Shown: piece after piece, positions 34,062 to 42,136 of the stretch
How positions within the stretch are numbered: position 1 is the stretch's first letter
How the letters are laid out: each line of letters starts with the position of its first letter
From: Deltaproteobacteria bacterium
GTDB taxonomy: Bacteria; Desulfobacterota; Desulfobacteria; Desulfobacterales; Desulfatibacillaceae
Length of the DNA stretch: 64,000 bases
Assembly (NCBI GenBank): GCA_016235345.1
Contig: JACRLG010000023.1
Coordinates: 1-64,000, forward strand
Direction of reading: 5' to 3'
Translations under genes and position numbers: made by a program
Notes under the pieces: generated by a model
Databases searched by the model: none
What the model was told of the DNA's origin: nothing
Seen by the model: the letters and a program-made list of their open reading frames with translations, nothing else

Positions 34062-35231
34062 ATGCGCGTAAAGGATTATCTATCGATGATCGATCCGGCC
34101 CGTCTGGCAAAAACCTTCGATTCCCTTGTCCGCATCGACTCCATAAGCCTTCACGAAGGCGAAATAATGGCATGCCTCACCCCAATGCTGGAAAACCTGG
34201 GCGCAAGCGTCAGCTTTGACGACGCCGGGAAAAAGTTGGGCGGCGAATCCGGCAACCTCATAGCAAGGCTTCCCGGAAACGGGTCCGGCCCCCCCCTTCT
34301 TATCTGCGCCCACGTGGACACCGTGGAGCCGGGGCGCGGCATAGTCCCGATCCTGGAAAACGGTATCTTCCGCTCATCCGGCAACACCATCCTGGGCGCG
34401 GACGACAAGAGCGCCGTGGCCGTGATTTTGGAAACCCTCTCGGTTCTGGCCGAGGATCGAATCCCCCATTCTGCCCTTGAAATAATCTTCACCGTGGCCG
34501 AGGAAATCGGCCTTCTGGGCGCGAAAAACCTGGATTACGGCATGGTGCATTCCAGGGCGGGCTACGTCCTGGACGCCTGGGACCCGGACGCCCTTATCAC
34601 CAGCGCCCCCTGCGCCAACCGCATCACCTTCGTGGTCAGGGGCAAGTCCGCCCACGCGGGAAGCTCCCCCGAAAAGGGCATCAACGCCATAGCCGCAGCG
34701 GCCCGCGCCATTGCCGAGCTTTCCCTGGGCCGGGTGGATTTCGAGACCACCTGCAACGTGGGGGTGATCGAGGGCGGCAGCGCCACCAACATAGTGCCGG
34801 ACCGGGTGCTGGTAAAGGCCGAGGCCAGGAGCCACGACGAATCGAAGCTGGCGCGGGTGACCACCGTGATGGAGGAGGCCTTCCGCCGGGCTGTGGCCGA
34901 CACCAACCGGATGATAACGCCCGAAATCGGGGCCGCCTCGGTTGAGGTGGACATCGAAAACGACTACCGCGCCATGCGCATTGAAGACGATCATCCGCTT
35001 GTTCGGGCGGCGGTCAGAGCGGGCGCAAGCCTTGGGCGCACCGTGGTCACCAAGGCATCGGGCGGGGGCTCTGACGCCAACGTCTTCTTTTCAAAGGGCA
35101 TACCCGCCGCCATCCTTGGGTGCGGCATGGCGAACGTTCACACCACCCGCGAAATCGTTTCGGTGGATGACATGGTGAAAAGCGCCGCGCTTTTGCTTCG
35201 CATAATCACAAATCACGGCATGGAGGGTTGA
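34062..35231 (+). CDS. M20-family peptidase, PepT-like
   Basis: Encodes 389 residues, a cytosolic dizinc aminopeptidase-like enzyme that probably trims small peptides. Zinc and catalytic residues are visible: ICAHVDTVEPG (HxD) near 82, GADDKSAV near 110, VAEEIG near 145, DAWDPD near 172, and the late NVHTTRE histidine near 358. The dimerisation insert shows GKSAHAGSSPEKGINA near 197. Length and motif order fit the PepT/PepV-like group. The XRE-cupin gene starts 1 base after its stop, so the two are probably cotranscribed. Confidence 0.8.
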   Translation: MRVKDYLSMIDPARLAKTFDSLVRIDSISLHEGEIMACLTPMLENLGASVSFDDAGKKLGGESGNLIARLPGNGSGPPLLICAHVDTVEPGRGIVPILENGIFRSSGNTILGADDKSAVAVILETLSVLAEDRIPHSALEIIFTVAEEIGLLGAKNLDYGMVHSRAGYVLDAWDPDALITSAPCANRITFVVRGKSAHAGSSPEKGINAIAAAARAIAELSLGRVDFETTCNVGVIEGGSATNIVPDRVLVKAEARSHDESKLARVTTVMEEAFRRAVADTNRMITPEIGAASVEVDIENDYRAMRIEDDHPLVRAAVRAGASLGRTVVTKASGGGSDANVFFSKGIPAAILGCGMANVHTTREIVSVDDMVKSAALLLRIITNHGMEG

Positions 35232-35232
35232 C

Positions 35233-35784
35233 ATGGCAGCCAAAAAAAGCGCCGAGCCGTCTAGCCTGGGCGGACGCATAAAGAAAATCCGCCTGGAAAA
35301 GGGATGGAGCCTCGCCCAGCTAGCGGGCGAGACGGGCGTTGCCGAGAAGGAACTGGAAAGGGTGGAGGAAGGCGCGGTGATGCCCGCAGTGGGCACCCTT
35401 CTCCTCATCTCCCGCGCCCTTGAGGTGGACTCGGACAATTTCCTGAAAGAGGAAAAAGAGGCCCGGAAAACCCGCGCCGAGGCCTTTGAAAAGCGCACCG
35501 AGAACTACGCCTACTGCACCCTCTCGCCGGGGGCGCGGCACAAGCACCTGAAAGCGTTCAGAATCACCATAGAGCCCAACTCCGCCCACCAGAGCGTGGG
35601 ATACAGGCACGAGGGCGAGGAGTTCGTGTACGTCCTTTCCGGCAAGCTATCCATAACCGTGGGCGAGCAGACAACGATTCTGGGGCCGGACGAGAGCCTG
35701 CACTTCAACTCGCTCATTCCGCACAAGCTGGCCAACACGAGCAGCAGCCAGACCAAGGCCGTGGTCGTCCTCTACACTCCCTGA
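35233..35784 (+). CDS. XRE-family regulator with C-terminal cupin domain
   Basis: Encodes 183 residues. Residues ~12-67 are a Cro/C1-type helix-turn-helix (IKKIRLEKGWSLAQLAGETG). Residues ~110-180 are a cupin sensor (YRHEGEEFVYVLSGKLSITV, GPDESLHFNSLIPHKL) with the usual His/Glu ligand positions. Such proteins sense small ligands and repress or activate nearby genes. It follows the peptidase gene directly, and its stop codon is part of the outer arm of the first hairpin element. Confidence 0.8.
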   Translation: MAAKKSAEPSSLGGRIKKIRLEKGWSLAQLAGETGVAEKELERVEEGAVMPAVGTLLLISRALEVDSDNFLKEEKEARKTRAEAFEKRTENYAYCTLSPGARHKHLKAFRITIEPNSAHQSVGYRHEGEEFVYVLSGKLSITVGEQTTILGPDESLHFNSLIPHKLANTSSSQTKAVVVLYTP

Positions 35785-35908
35785 GAGGAGACACAAGCGC
35801 GAACTGCTGTGTCAGGCATCGCCTCCCGGCTCGGTCACGTACAAAAGCGTACGCTCCATCGCCGCTCGCTCGCCTTCCTTGCATTTCATCGCTTGTGTCT
35901 CCTCTCAG
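35781..35908 (+). repeat. 3′-hairpin element, copy A
   Basis: A 19-bp perfect outer stem (CTGAGAGGAGACACAAGCG at 35781-35799, complement at 35890-35908) encloses the conserved GCGAACTGCTGTGTCA strand, an inner ACGTAC...GTACG stem, and the closing CCTTGCATTTCATCG strand. The left arm includes the TGA of the regulator gene. The outer stem sequence differs from the other copies but stays paired. Confidence 0.7.
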
Positions 35909-36005
35909 CCGAGGCTTACGGGAATGGCGGCAGAGAATCGTGCTTGTGATCGCCCCGCCGGGTCGAGGCTTGCGGGAAGGGTGGGCAAGGCTTGGATTTT
36001 CGCAG

Positions 36006-36104
36006 GTTGGGTGGTTCTGTGCGAAGCGCAGGTTCACCCAACACTTTTGAATCATTTGAGAAATGTTGGGTTAACCCTGGCCATACGACCATGAACCACC
36101 CAAC
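36006..36104. repeat. Nested inverted-repeat element with GTTGGGT arms
   Basis: GTTGGGTGGTTC (36006-36017) pairs with GAACCACCCAAC (36093-36104). Inside, GGTTCACCCAACA (36031-36043) pairs with TGTTGGGTTAACC (36064-36076) with one mismatch. It resembles the widespread families of GTTGGGT-type intergenic repeats. It fills most of the gap before the acyl-CoA dehydrogenase gene. Confidence 0.6.
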
Positions 36105-36157
36105 ATAGCGGTTTATAAGCGGCTGTTGTTGGTTTTATGTTTAAAAAGGAGAACACG

Positions 36158-37297
36158 ATGTCTTTTCAACTGACGGCTGAACAGCGCATGGTGCAGAAAA
36201 TGGCCCGCGAGTTCGCCCGGAAGGAACTTCTGCCCCTGTCCATGGAAAGGGACAAGTCCAAGGAATTTCCGGGGGAAAGCCTCTCAAAGATGGGCGAGCT
36301 GGGCTTTCTGGGCATGATGGTTCCGCCGGAGTACGACGGAGCGGGCGCGGACACGGTCAGCTACGCCTCGGCGCTTTCGGAGATCGCCTACGCCTGCGCG
36401 TCAACTGCGGTGGTGATGAGCGTGCATAACTCCATCGTGTGCGAATCTCTCATGAAATTCGGCTCCAAGGACCAGAAGGACCGGTACCTCGGCTTTCTTG
36501 CGCGGGGGGAATGGATAGGGGCCTTTGCCATGACCGAGCCCCTTGCGGGGTCCGACCCCGTGCGCCAGGAAACCACGGCCACCAAAACCGACAAGGGCTG
36601 GCTCATAAACGGCGTCAAGCGCTTCATAACAAGCGGCAAAAACGCGGAACTGGTGATAGTGACCGCCAAGACCGATCCGGCCAGGAGACACCGTGGAATT
36701 TCGGCCTTTCTGGTGCGCCGGGGAACCCCCGGCTTTTCGGTGGGGCGTCTCGAAAACAAGATGGGCCTTTGCGCCTCTGACACCGCCGACCTCTACTTTG
36801 AAAACTGCGAAGTGGACGGGCGAGACATCCTGGGAGGCGAGGGAAGCGGCTTTCTCATCGCCATGAGCGCCCTTGACTGCGGGCGCATAGGCATCGCGGC
36901 CCAGAGCGTGGGTGTGGCCCAGGCGGCCCTGGACGCAGCCGTTTACCACGCAAGGCACCGCGAGCAGTTCGGAAAGCCAATAGCAGCCAACCAGGGCGTG
37001 AGCTTTCCAATAGCGGACATGGCGACGGAAATCGCGGCGGCAAGGCTTCTCATGCTCTCGGCGGCGGCAGCCAAGGACCGCTTGGAAAATTTCACCGTGG
37101 CCGCCAGCATGGCCAAGCTCTACGCAAGCGAGATGGTGAACCGCGTTGTCGCAAAAGCCTTGCAAATCCACGGCGGTTATGGCTACACAAAGGATTACGC
37201 CGTGGAGAAGCACTACCGGGACGCCAGGGTGTTCACCATTTACGAGGGAACAAGCGAGATACAGAGGATGGTGATTTCCCGCCATTTATTAGGCTGA
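36158..37297 (+). CDS. Acyl-CoA dehydrogenase (short/medium-chain type)
   Basis: Encodes 379 residues from MSFQLTAEQRM, chosen for AAAAAGGAGAACACG just upstream rather than the earlier in-frame ATG at 36137. It oxidises acyl-CoA to 2-enoyl-CoA with FAD, passing electrons to ETF. FAD/substrate motifs are FAMTEPLAGSDP near 123 and REQFGKPIAANQG near 268. The catalytic Glu is in IYEGTSEIQR (Glu ~363). Length is normal. The crotonase gene follows after one hairpin element, so this looks like a short β-oxidation unit. Confidence 0.88.
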   Translation: MSFQLTAEQRMVQKMAREFARKELLPLSMERDKSKEFPGESLSKMGELGFLGMMVPPEYDGAGADTVSYASALSEIAYACASTAVVMSVHNSIVCESLMKFGSKDQKDRYLGFLARGEWIGAFAMTEPLAGSDPVRQETTATKTDKGWLINGVKRFITSGKNAELVIVTAKTDPARRHRGISAFLVRRGTPGFSVGRLENKMGLCASDTADLYFENCEVDGRDILGGEGSGFLIAMSALDCGRIGIAAQSVGVAQAALDAAVYHARHREQFGKPIAANQGVSFPIADMATEIAAARLLMLSAAAAKDRLENFTVAASMAKLYASEMVNRVVAKALQIHGGYGYTKDYAVEKHYRDARVFTIYEGTSEIQRMVISRHLLG

Positions 37298-37421
37298 CAG
37301 GCTGCCTGAAAACGCGAATTGCGGTGTCGCGCATCAAAGCCAATTCCGCCACGTACTTTCAGTACGCTTGCTCATTGGCTTTTCGCGCTCCTTGCACTTC
37401 ATCGTTTTCACTCAGCCTGTC
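37296..37421 (+). repeat. 3′-hairpin element, copy B
   Basis: GACAGGCTG and GAAAACG (37296-37314) pair with CGTTTTC and CAGCCTGTC (37403-37421). The middle stem is AAGCCAAT/ATTGGCTT and the inner stem GTAC/GTAC. The left end overlaps the TGA of the acyl-CoA dehydrogenase. Conserved unpaired strands are GCGAATTGCGGTGTC and CCTTGCACTTCATCG. Confidence 0.75.
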
Positions 37422-37472
37422 GATCTCAAATTTGGAATTGAGAGTAAAATCAACAAGGAGAGAAAACCGAAA

Positions 37473-38186
37473 ATGTCGAAAGCCACCTTCACCCAGGACG
37501 GCAACGTGGCCGTCATGACCTGGGATAGCGGCGAAAACCGCTTCAACCCGGAATTCCTCGAAGATACCCTTGCCTGCCTCGACTCCATAGAAAAGGAGAC
37601 CGACGCAACCGTTCTGGTGGTGCGCTCGGCCCACGAGAAGATATGGTCCAACGGCCTTGACCTGGACTGGCTCATGCCGGTGGTCATGGCCCAGGACGCC
37701 GTCACAAGCAAGGCCTTCTTCTACAGGTTAAACGACCTTTTTAAAAGGGTGCTGCTTTTCCCCATGCCCACCGTGGCCGCCATGAACGGCCACGCCTTCG
37801 CGGGCGGGGCGATTCTCTCCTGCGCCTTCGATTTCAGGTACATGCGCTCGGATCGCGGCTTTTTCTGCTTTCCCGAAGTGGACCTGGGGATCCCCTTCCT
37901 GCCCGGAATGCTGGCCCTTCTTAGGAAGGCCATGCCCGGAAAGACCCTCGTCGATCTCACCCTCACCGGCCGCCGCCTCACCGCCGCCCAGGCCATCGAG
38001 ATGGGCGTGGTGGTTGATTCCGCGCCCGGCAACGAGGTGGTTGACAAGGCCGTCGCATGGGGCAAAACCATGAACAAGCGCCGCAACGTGGTGCTTGCCA
38101 TAAAGCGCGAGCTTTACAAGAACGAGGAGCGGATTTTTGACGTGGAGGATCCGCCCATAATCGAGAGTGGCCGCCTTCAAGTTTAA
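37473..38186 (+). CDS. Enoyl-CoA hydratase/isomerase (crotonase) family protein
   Basis: Encodes 237 residues from the ATG at 37473, with AAGGAG 12 bases upstream. The crotonase fold is shown by an oxyanion-hole segment (NGHAFAGGAILSCAFDFRYM near 109) and SNGLDLDWL near 59. The PEVDLGIPFLPG region (~140) holds the place of the second catalytic Glu. The short length and the pattern are closer to Δ3,Δ2-enoyl-CoA isomerases than to classical hydratases. Context favours fatty-acid oxidation with the preceding dehydrogenase. Confidence 0.8.
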   Translation: MSKATFTQDGNVAVMTWDSGENRFNPEFLEDTLACLDSIEKETDATVLVVRSAHEKIWSNGLDLDWLMPVVMAQDAVTSKAFFYRLNDLFKRVLLFPMPTVAAMNGHAFAGGAILSCAFDFRYMRSDRGFFCFPEVDLGIPFLPGMLALLRKAMPGKTLVDLTLTGRRLTAAQAIEMGVVVDSAPGNEVVDKAVAWGKTMNKRRNVVLAIKRELYKNEERIFDVEDPPIIESGRLQV

Positions 38187-38309
38187 CAGCCCGTCTAAAA
38201 ACGCGAATCGCTGTGTCACGCTTCAAAGCCAATTCCGCCACGTACTTTTAGTACGCTTGCTCATTGGCTTCTCGCGTTCCTTGCGCTTCATCGTTTTTAT
38301 CCAGGCTGT
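38186..38309 (+). repeat. 3′-hairpin element, copy C
   Basis: ACAGCC plus AAAAACG on the left pair with CGTTTTT plus GGCTGT on the right. The middle stem is AAGCCAAT/ATTGGCTT around CGTAC...GTACG. It begins at the last base of the crotonase stop codon. The sequence is nearly that of copy D, 5.4 kb away. Confidence 0.75.
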
Positions 38310-38332
38310 GCGCTGAGATTTTCTTGTGAGCT

Positions 38333-39844
38333 ATGAAGGCTCCCTCTGGTCAAAAAGCGCCGGATTTCCTTGAAAAGGCGGTCCGGCGCTGTTGTTTGAA
38401 ACTCTCCCCCAAGCCCCCCAAGGCGTTTCCCCTCATGCGCGTGGCCTTTGTTCAAAATTTCTGGGAGGACCTGTCAGGACCGCTTCTGCTTGCGGAAATC
38501 CTTGTGAGGCAGGGCCACGAGGTGAGGTTTTTCCTGGAGGAGCGCGGATTCGAGAAGAAAATCGGACTGTTCGCGCCTGACGTCATCGCCCTTTCCGTCT
38601 GCACAGGCCAGCACCACTGGTATCTCGATTTCGCGGAAAGGGCCAAAAAGGGCCTTTCCAAAAAGCCCCTGGTGGTGATGGGCGGGCCCCATCCCACCCA
38701 TTTTCCCGAAATCGTCAAACATCCGGCCATTGACGCCATCTGCCGGGGCGACGGAGAGATAGCCTTTCCGAAGTTTCTTTCGGGCGTGGTCAAGGGGACG
38801 CCGCCGGTAAACGTCGAAAATTTCTACGTGAAACTTGGTGGCCGGGTTTACGAAAACCCCATTGGCAAGGTGATCAGGAATCTGGACGAACTTCCCATAC
38901 CCACCAGGAAGGAGCTTTACGGGCCGTACCCCTTTCTGGCCGCCTCGCCCCACAAGAAGATCATGGCAAGCCGGGGCTGCCCCTTCAACTGTTATTACTG
39001 CTCCAACCACGCCTTCCGGGCACTGGCCAGGGGAAAAGGGCCGTATCTTAGGTGGCGCAGCGTGGACCACGTAATGGCGGAAATCTCACTTGTGAAGGAG
39101 CGCTACGGGTACAGGTTCCTTGACATCAGCGACGACCTTTTCACCTTGAACAGGAAATGGGCGCTGGAATTCTGCGAACGATACGAAAAGGAGATAGGGC
39201 TTCCCTACGGGGTCAACCTCCACGCAAGGTTCATTGACGACGAGATCGCGGCGGCGCTCAAATCATCGGGATGCAACTCGGTGGCCTTCGGTGTGGAGTG
39301 CGGAAACGACAAGACCCGCAAGGAGCTTCTGGGAAAGGATGTCACCAACGCCGAGATACGGCGCTGCGTGGAAATTCTGAAACGCCACAAAATCTGGTTC
39401 CGCACCTATAATATTATCGGGCTTCCGGGCGAGCCCCTGGAAACCACCCTGGAAACCCTGCGCTTAAACCAGGAGCTCAAACCCGACTACGCCTGGTGCA
39501 CGCTTCCCCTGCCGCTTCCCGGAACGCGGTTCGCCGAAATCTGTACCGAAAAAACCGGCATGGCGGAAGACGAGGCCATGAGGCGGCTCAACAAAAGCTG
39601 GTTCGACGCAAGCGTGGTGACCGGGCCGGACGCCAAAAAAATCCAGAACCTGCATAAGTTCTTCGGTATCCTGGTGCGCCGGCCTTGGCTCATGCCCCTT
39701 GTGGACATCCTGGTGAAGCTGCCGCCCAACCCGGTTTTCCGCATGATAAGCCAAGCCTACTACGGAAACCAGATGAAAAAGCGCACCCACATGGGCTGGC
39801 TGCGGCTTTTCCGCATATATTTCAAGGTCAGAAAGCAGTATTGA
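38333..39844 (+). CDS. B12-binding-type radical SAM protein
   Basis: Encodes 503 residues if it starts at 38333. A start at MRVAFVQNF (38435) would fit the usual domain start better, and both have weak ribosome binding sites. The N-terminal ~150 residues resemble a cobalamin-binding Rossmann domain (VMGGPHPTHFPEIVKHP, CRGDGE). The radical SAM core begins at RGCPFNCYYC (CxxxCxxC, residues ~220). IIGLPGEP near 365 is typical of this class. Members include methyltransferases and ring-forming enzymes acting on lipids or natural products. The substrate cannot be read from the sequence. Confidence 0.75.
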   Translation: MKAPSGQKAPDFLEKAVRRCCLKLSPKPPKAFPLMRVAFVQNFWEDLSGPLLLAEILVRQGHEVRFFLEERGFEKKIGLFAPDVIALSVCTGQHHWYLDFAERAKKGLSKKPLVVMGGPHPTHFPEIVKHPAIDAICRGDGEIAFPKFLSGVVKGTPPVNVENFYVKLGGRVYENPIGKVIRNLDELPIPTRKELYGPYPFLAASPHKKIMASRGCPFNCYYCSNHAFRALARGKGPYLRWRSVDHVMAEISLVKERYGYRFLDISDDLFTLNRKWALEFCERYEKEIGLPYGVNLHARFIDDEIAAALKSSGCNSVAFGVECGNDKTRKELLGKDVTNAEIRRCVEILKRHKIWFRTYNIIGLPGEPLETTLETLRLNQELKPDYAWCTLPLPLPGTRFAEICTEKTGMAEDEAMRRLNKSWFDASVVTGPDAKKIQNLHKFFGILVRRPWLMPLVDILVKLPPNPVFRMISQAYYGNQMKKRTHMGWLRLFRIYFKVRKQY

Positions 39845-39857
39845 AAGCGGTACGGCG

Positions 39858-41300
39858 TCATACCCCGATCAAATTTTTCACAAGGCCGATTTTCTGCTCC
39901 AGGTTTCCCTGGCGGGCGATCATTATTCTCTGGGCCTGGGGCGGGCCCGCGCCGTGCATGGATTCTATCAGGTAGGCCACGGATCCGCTTCCGGCCACCA
40001 GGTTTTCTATGAGCCTGAATAGCCGCATCCTCTCCCCGGTTTCGACTCCGGGGGCGGCGGCAAGATACTTTTTGATGTAGGGGCCGCTTTCCGGGTCGTC
40101 GAAATCCGCCGAGGACGGCATGGTGCCCACGAGCCCGCCCGCGATGTCTATGGCAAGGCGTGCGATTTCAAAGGGAAAGCGCGTGACGTTCTGCTTGCAT
40201 ACATTGGCGAGCAGCGTATTTATGGCGTAGTTGCCCGCCGGGGTCTTGTGGCCCAGGTGCGAGCAGGCTATGGCGCAGGCGAACATGGTTTCATTTAAAT
40301 GAATCATTTCAACGAGCTTGTCTTTTATGTGGCTCGCGTTTTCCACTCCGTTCATGCGGGCCATGAGGGCTGCGGCACCTATCAGCACGTCGCCCGTGCC
40401 CACCTTGCAGCCGCCGTAGCTCTGGCGGTGGTAGCCCGCGAAAAGCTCCACAAGGGGCCCCGAAAACTCGGTCTCGCCGTTTAGGAACACTCTCTCGTTC
40501 GGGACAAAAACGTCCTCGAACACCGTCATCACCTCCTGTCCGCCGTAGCAGGTGTTTCCGGCGTCGAATCCGGCTTCGAGCTTCCGTGTGTCGCTGGCCT
40601 GCCTGCCGTAGATGTGCTTTACGCCTTGCGCGTTGGTGGGAACGGCGAAGGCCACGGCCCAGTCCTCTTCGCCCCGGCGCATGGAAAGGGTGGGCATGAC
40701 CAGTATTTCGTGGGCGTTGGCCATGCCGGTCTGGTGCAGTTTGGCTCCCCGCACAACGATTCCGCCGGGCTTGCGGTCAACCACGCGCAGGAACATGTCC
40801 GGGTCCGGCTGGTCTTTCGGGCGCTTTCCCCGGTCGCCCTTGGGGTCGGTCATGGCCCCGTCCACCACCAGATCGTTTTCCTGGACCATCTTCCAGTAAT
40901 CGGTGAACCTTTGGTGGTAGCCGGTTCCCCGCGCCCCGTCGCAGTCGAAGGTGGTGGCGAACATGGCGTTGGCCGCGTCCATGCCAACGCAGCGCTGGAA
41001 GCAGCAGGCGGTCTTGTTGCCGCAAAGCCGCTGCATCAGGACCTTTTTGACCAGATCGTCGGTGCTCTGATGAAGATGTGTGAAGCGGTTGACTGCGCCT
41101 CCCGAAAGTCCGCATGGCGTGGTTAAAAGCCCGCTGGTTTCGGGGTCGTGCGCGAGATCGAAGGTTAGGGCCACGGCCCTGGCCGAAGGAGCTGCGATGG
41201 GGTGATCGGATGGATTTTCCACCGCCTTGCCCATCATGCTGGCGGAAAGTTTCAGCTGACGAAGGGATTCCAGGTATTGGGAGCCGGTCTTGAGGGGCAT
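39858..41300 (-). CDS. abfD: 4-Hydroxybutyryl-CoA dehydratase / vinylacetyl-CoA isomerase
   Basis: Encodes 480 residues from MPLKTGSQYLESL, with AAAAGGAACC upstream. It dehydrates 4-hydroxybutyryl-CoA to crotonyl-CoA using FAD and a [4Fe-4S] cluster. All cluster ligands expected for the family are visible: C100 and C104 in CCFQRCVG, and the His and Cys of YHRQSYGGCKVG near 293-300. Length is normal. It follows the tetR gene on the same strand after 100 bases, so the regulator may control it. Role: 4-hydroxybutyrate or succinate-semialdehyde-derived carbon entering crotonyl-CoA. Homologous 4-hydroxyphenylacetate-type flavin hydroxylases lack these ligands. Confidence 0.85.
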   Translation of the reverse strand: MPLKTGSQYLESLRQLKLSASMMGKAVENPSDHPIAAPSARAVALTFDLAHDPETSGLLTTPCGLSGGAVNRFTHLHQSTDDLVKKVLMQRLCGNKTACCFQRCVGMDAANAMFATTFDCDGARGTGYHQRFTDYWKMVQENDLVVDGAMTDPKGDRGKRPKDQPDPDMFLRVVDRKPGGIVVRGAKLHQTGMANAHEILVMPTLSMRRGEEDWAVAFAVPTNAQGVKHIYGRQASDTRKLEAGFDAGNTCYGGQEVMTVFEDVFVPNERVFLNGETEFSGPLVELFAGYHRQSYGGCKVGTGDVLIGAAALMARMNGVENASHIKDKLVEMIHLNETMFACAIACSHLGHKTPAGNYAINTLLANVCKQNVTRFPFEIARLAIDIAGGLVGTMPSSADFDDPESGPYIKKYLAAAPGVETGERMRLFRLIENLVAGSGSVAYLIESMHGAGPPQAQRIMIARQGNLEQKIGLVKNLIGV

Positions 41301-41400
41301 GGCGGTTCCTTTTGGAAAATGACGGGTTCGGTCAAAATTTTTCAACGGGACATAGCTTATCAAAAATCGCTACCAATTGCACGATTGATCGTTTTCCGCC

Positions 41401-42018
41401 TCAATCGAAAAAGATTTCCATGATGTCCGAGAGTACGCAGTCGAAGTCGAAGCCGCCCTCGCGTCCTCGCGCCGGGCTCAGGGTCACCTGGCCTAAGCCC
41501 GTTATGGCGCACCATAAAACCGCCACTCCGCGTGAGGGCGGAAGGCCGCGCAAGGCCCTGGCCATTTCCGGGCGTTTGAGAAAGTCTTCGAGCTTTCCCA
41601 GAACCCGCGCCAGGGCCACCTTAACCTCCATGGCCATTTCCGGGGACACCGCCTCCATGGTCTTGTCCCCAAGGGCAAGGTAGCGGAACACGTCGATGTA
41701 CTGGCCGAAGGCGAGATAATATTCCCGGTAGCTCCCGGCCATGGCCCGTATGGCCTCCTTCGATTCGCTTATTTCCATGGCGGCGGACACGTCCTCGCAC
41801 AGCCCGGAAAGCCGCCTTATCAGAAGATATACGAAAATCTCCTCCTTGGTCCTGAAATACAGGTACACCGCGCCGGGTGAGAGCCCCGCCGCCGTGGCCA
41901 CGCTGCGCACCGTAACCGCCTCTATGCCCCTTTTCTGCATTATGTCCTGGGCGATTTGGGCCAGATGGTCCTTTCTGGCCAGTTTTTCCTCGTTTCTTAT
42001 GTCGTCGAACTTTTTCAT
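41401..42018 (-). CDS. TetR-family regulator
   Basis: Encodes 205 residues. The N-terminal helix-turn-helix is clear (AVTVRSVATAAGLSPGAVYL then YFRTKEEIFVYLL) at residues ~35-75. The helical C-terminal ligand domain is less conserved, and the REYYLAFGQYIDVFRYLALG part suggests an acyl-CoA or lipid-sensing pocket. It sits between abfD (same direction, downstream) and the divergent LuxE-LuxC operon. An inverted repeat in the shared promoter region is a likely operator. Confidence 0.8.
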   Translation of the reverse strand: MKKFDDIRNEEKLARKDHLAQIAQDIMQKRGIEAVTVRSVATAAGLSPGAVYLYFRTKEEIFVYLLIRRLSGLCEDVSAAMEISESKEAIRAMAGSYREYYLAFGQYIDVFRYLALGDKTMEAVSPEMAMEVKVALARVLGKLEDFLKRPEMARALRGLPPSRGVAVLWCAITGLGQVTLSPARGREGGFDFDCVLSDIMEIFFD

Positions 42019-42042
42019 TTTTTCCCGCCCGCAAAATTTTTC

Positions 42043-42086
42043 TTGACATCACTAAACAACGTTCAGTAAATTGAACTATAGTCAAT
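42043..42086. promoter_or_regulatory. Divergent promoter-operator of tetR and luxE-like operon
   Basis: A consensus −35 TTGACA lies at 42043-42048 for the rightward operon, with only a weak −10 (GTAAAT) 17 bases on. ACTAAAC-AAC-GTTCAGT (42051-42067) is a 7-3-7 palindrome with one mismatch, the usual size for TetR operators. A second palindrome, ATTGA-N7-TCAAT, follows at 42070-42086. Confidence 0.55.
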
Positions 42087-42136
42087 TTGCGGATTCCATG
42101 TCAACCAAATTTCTTTGAAGCCTTCCGGGGGATAAA

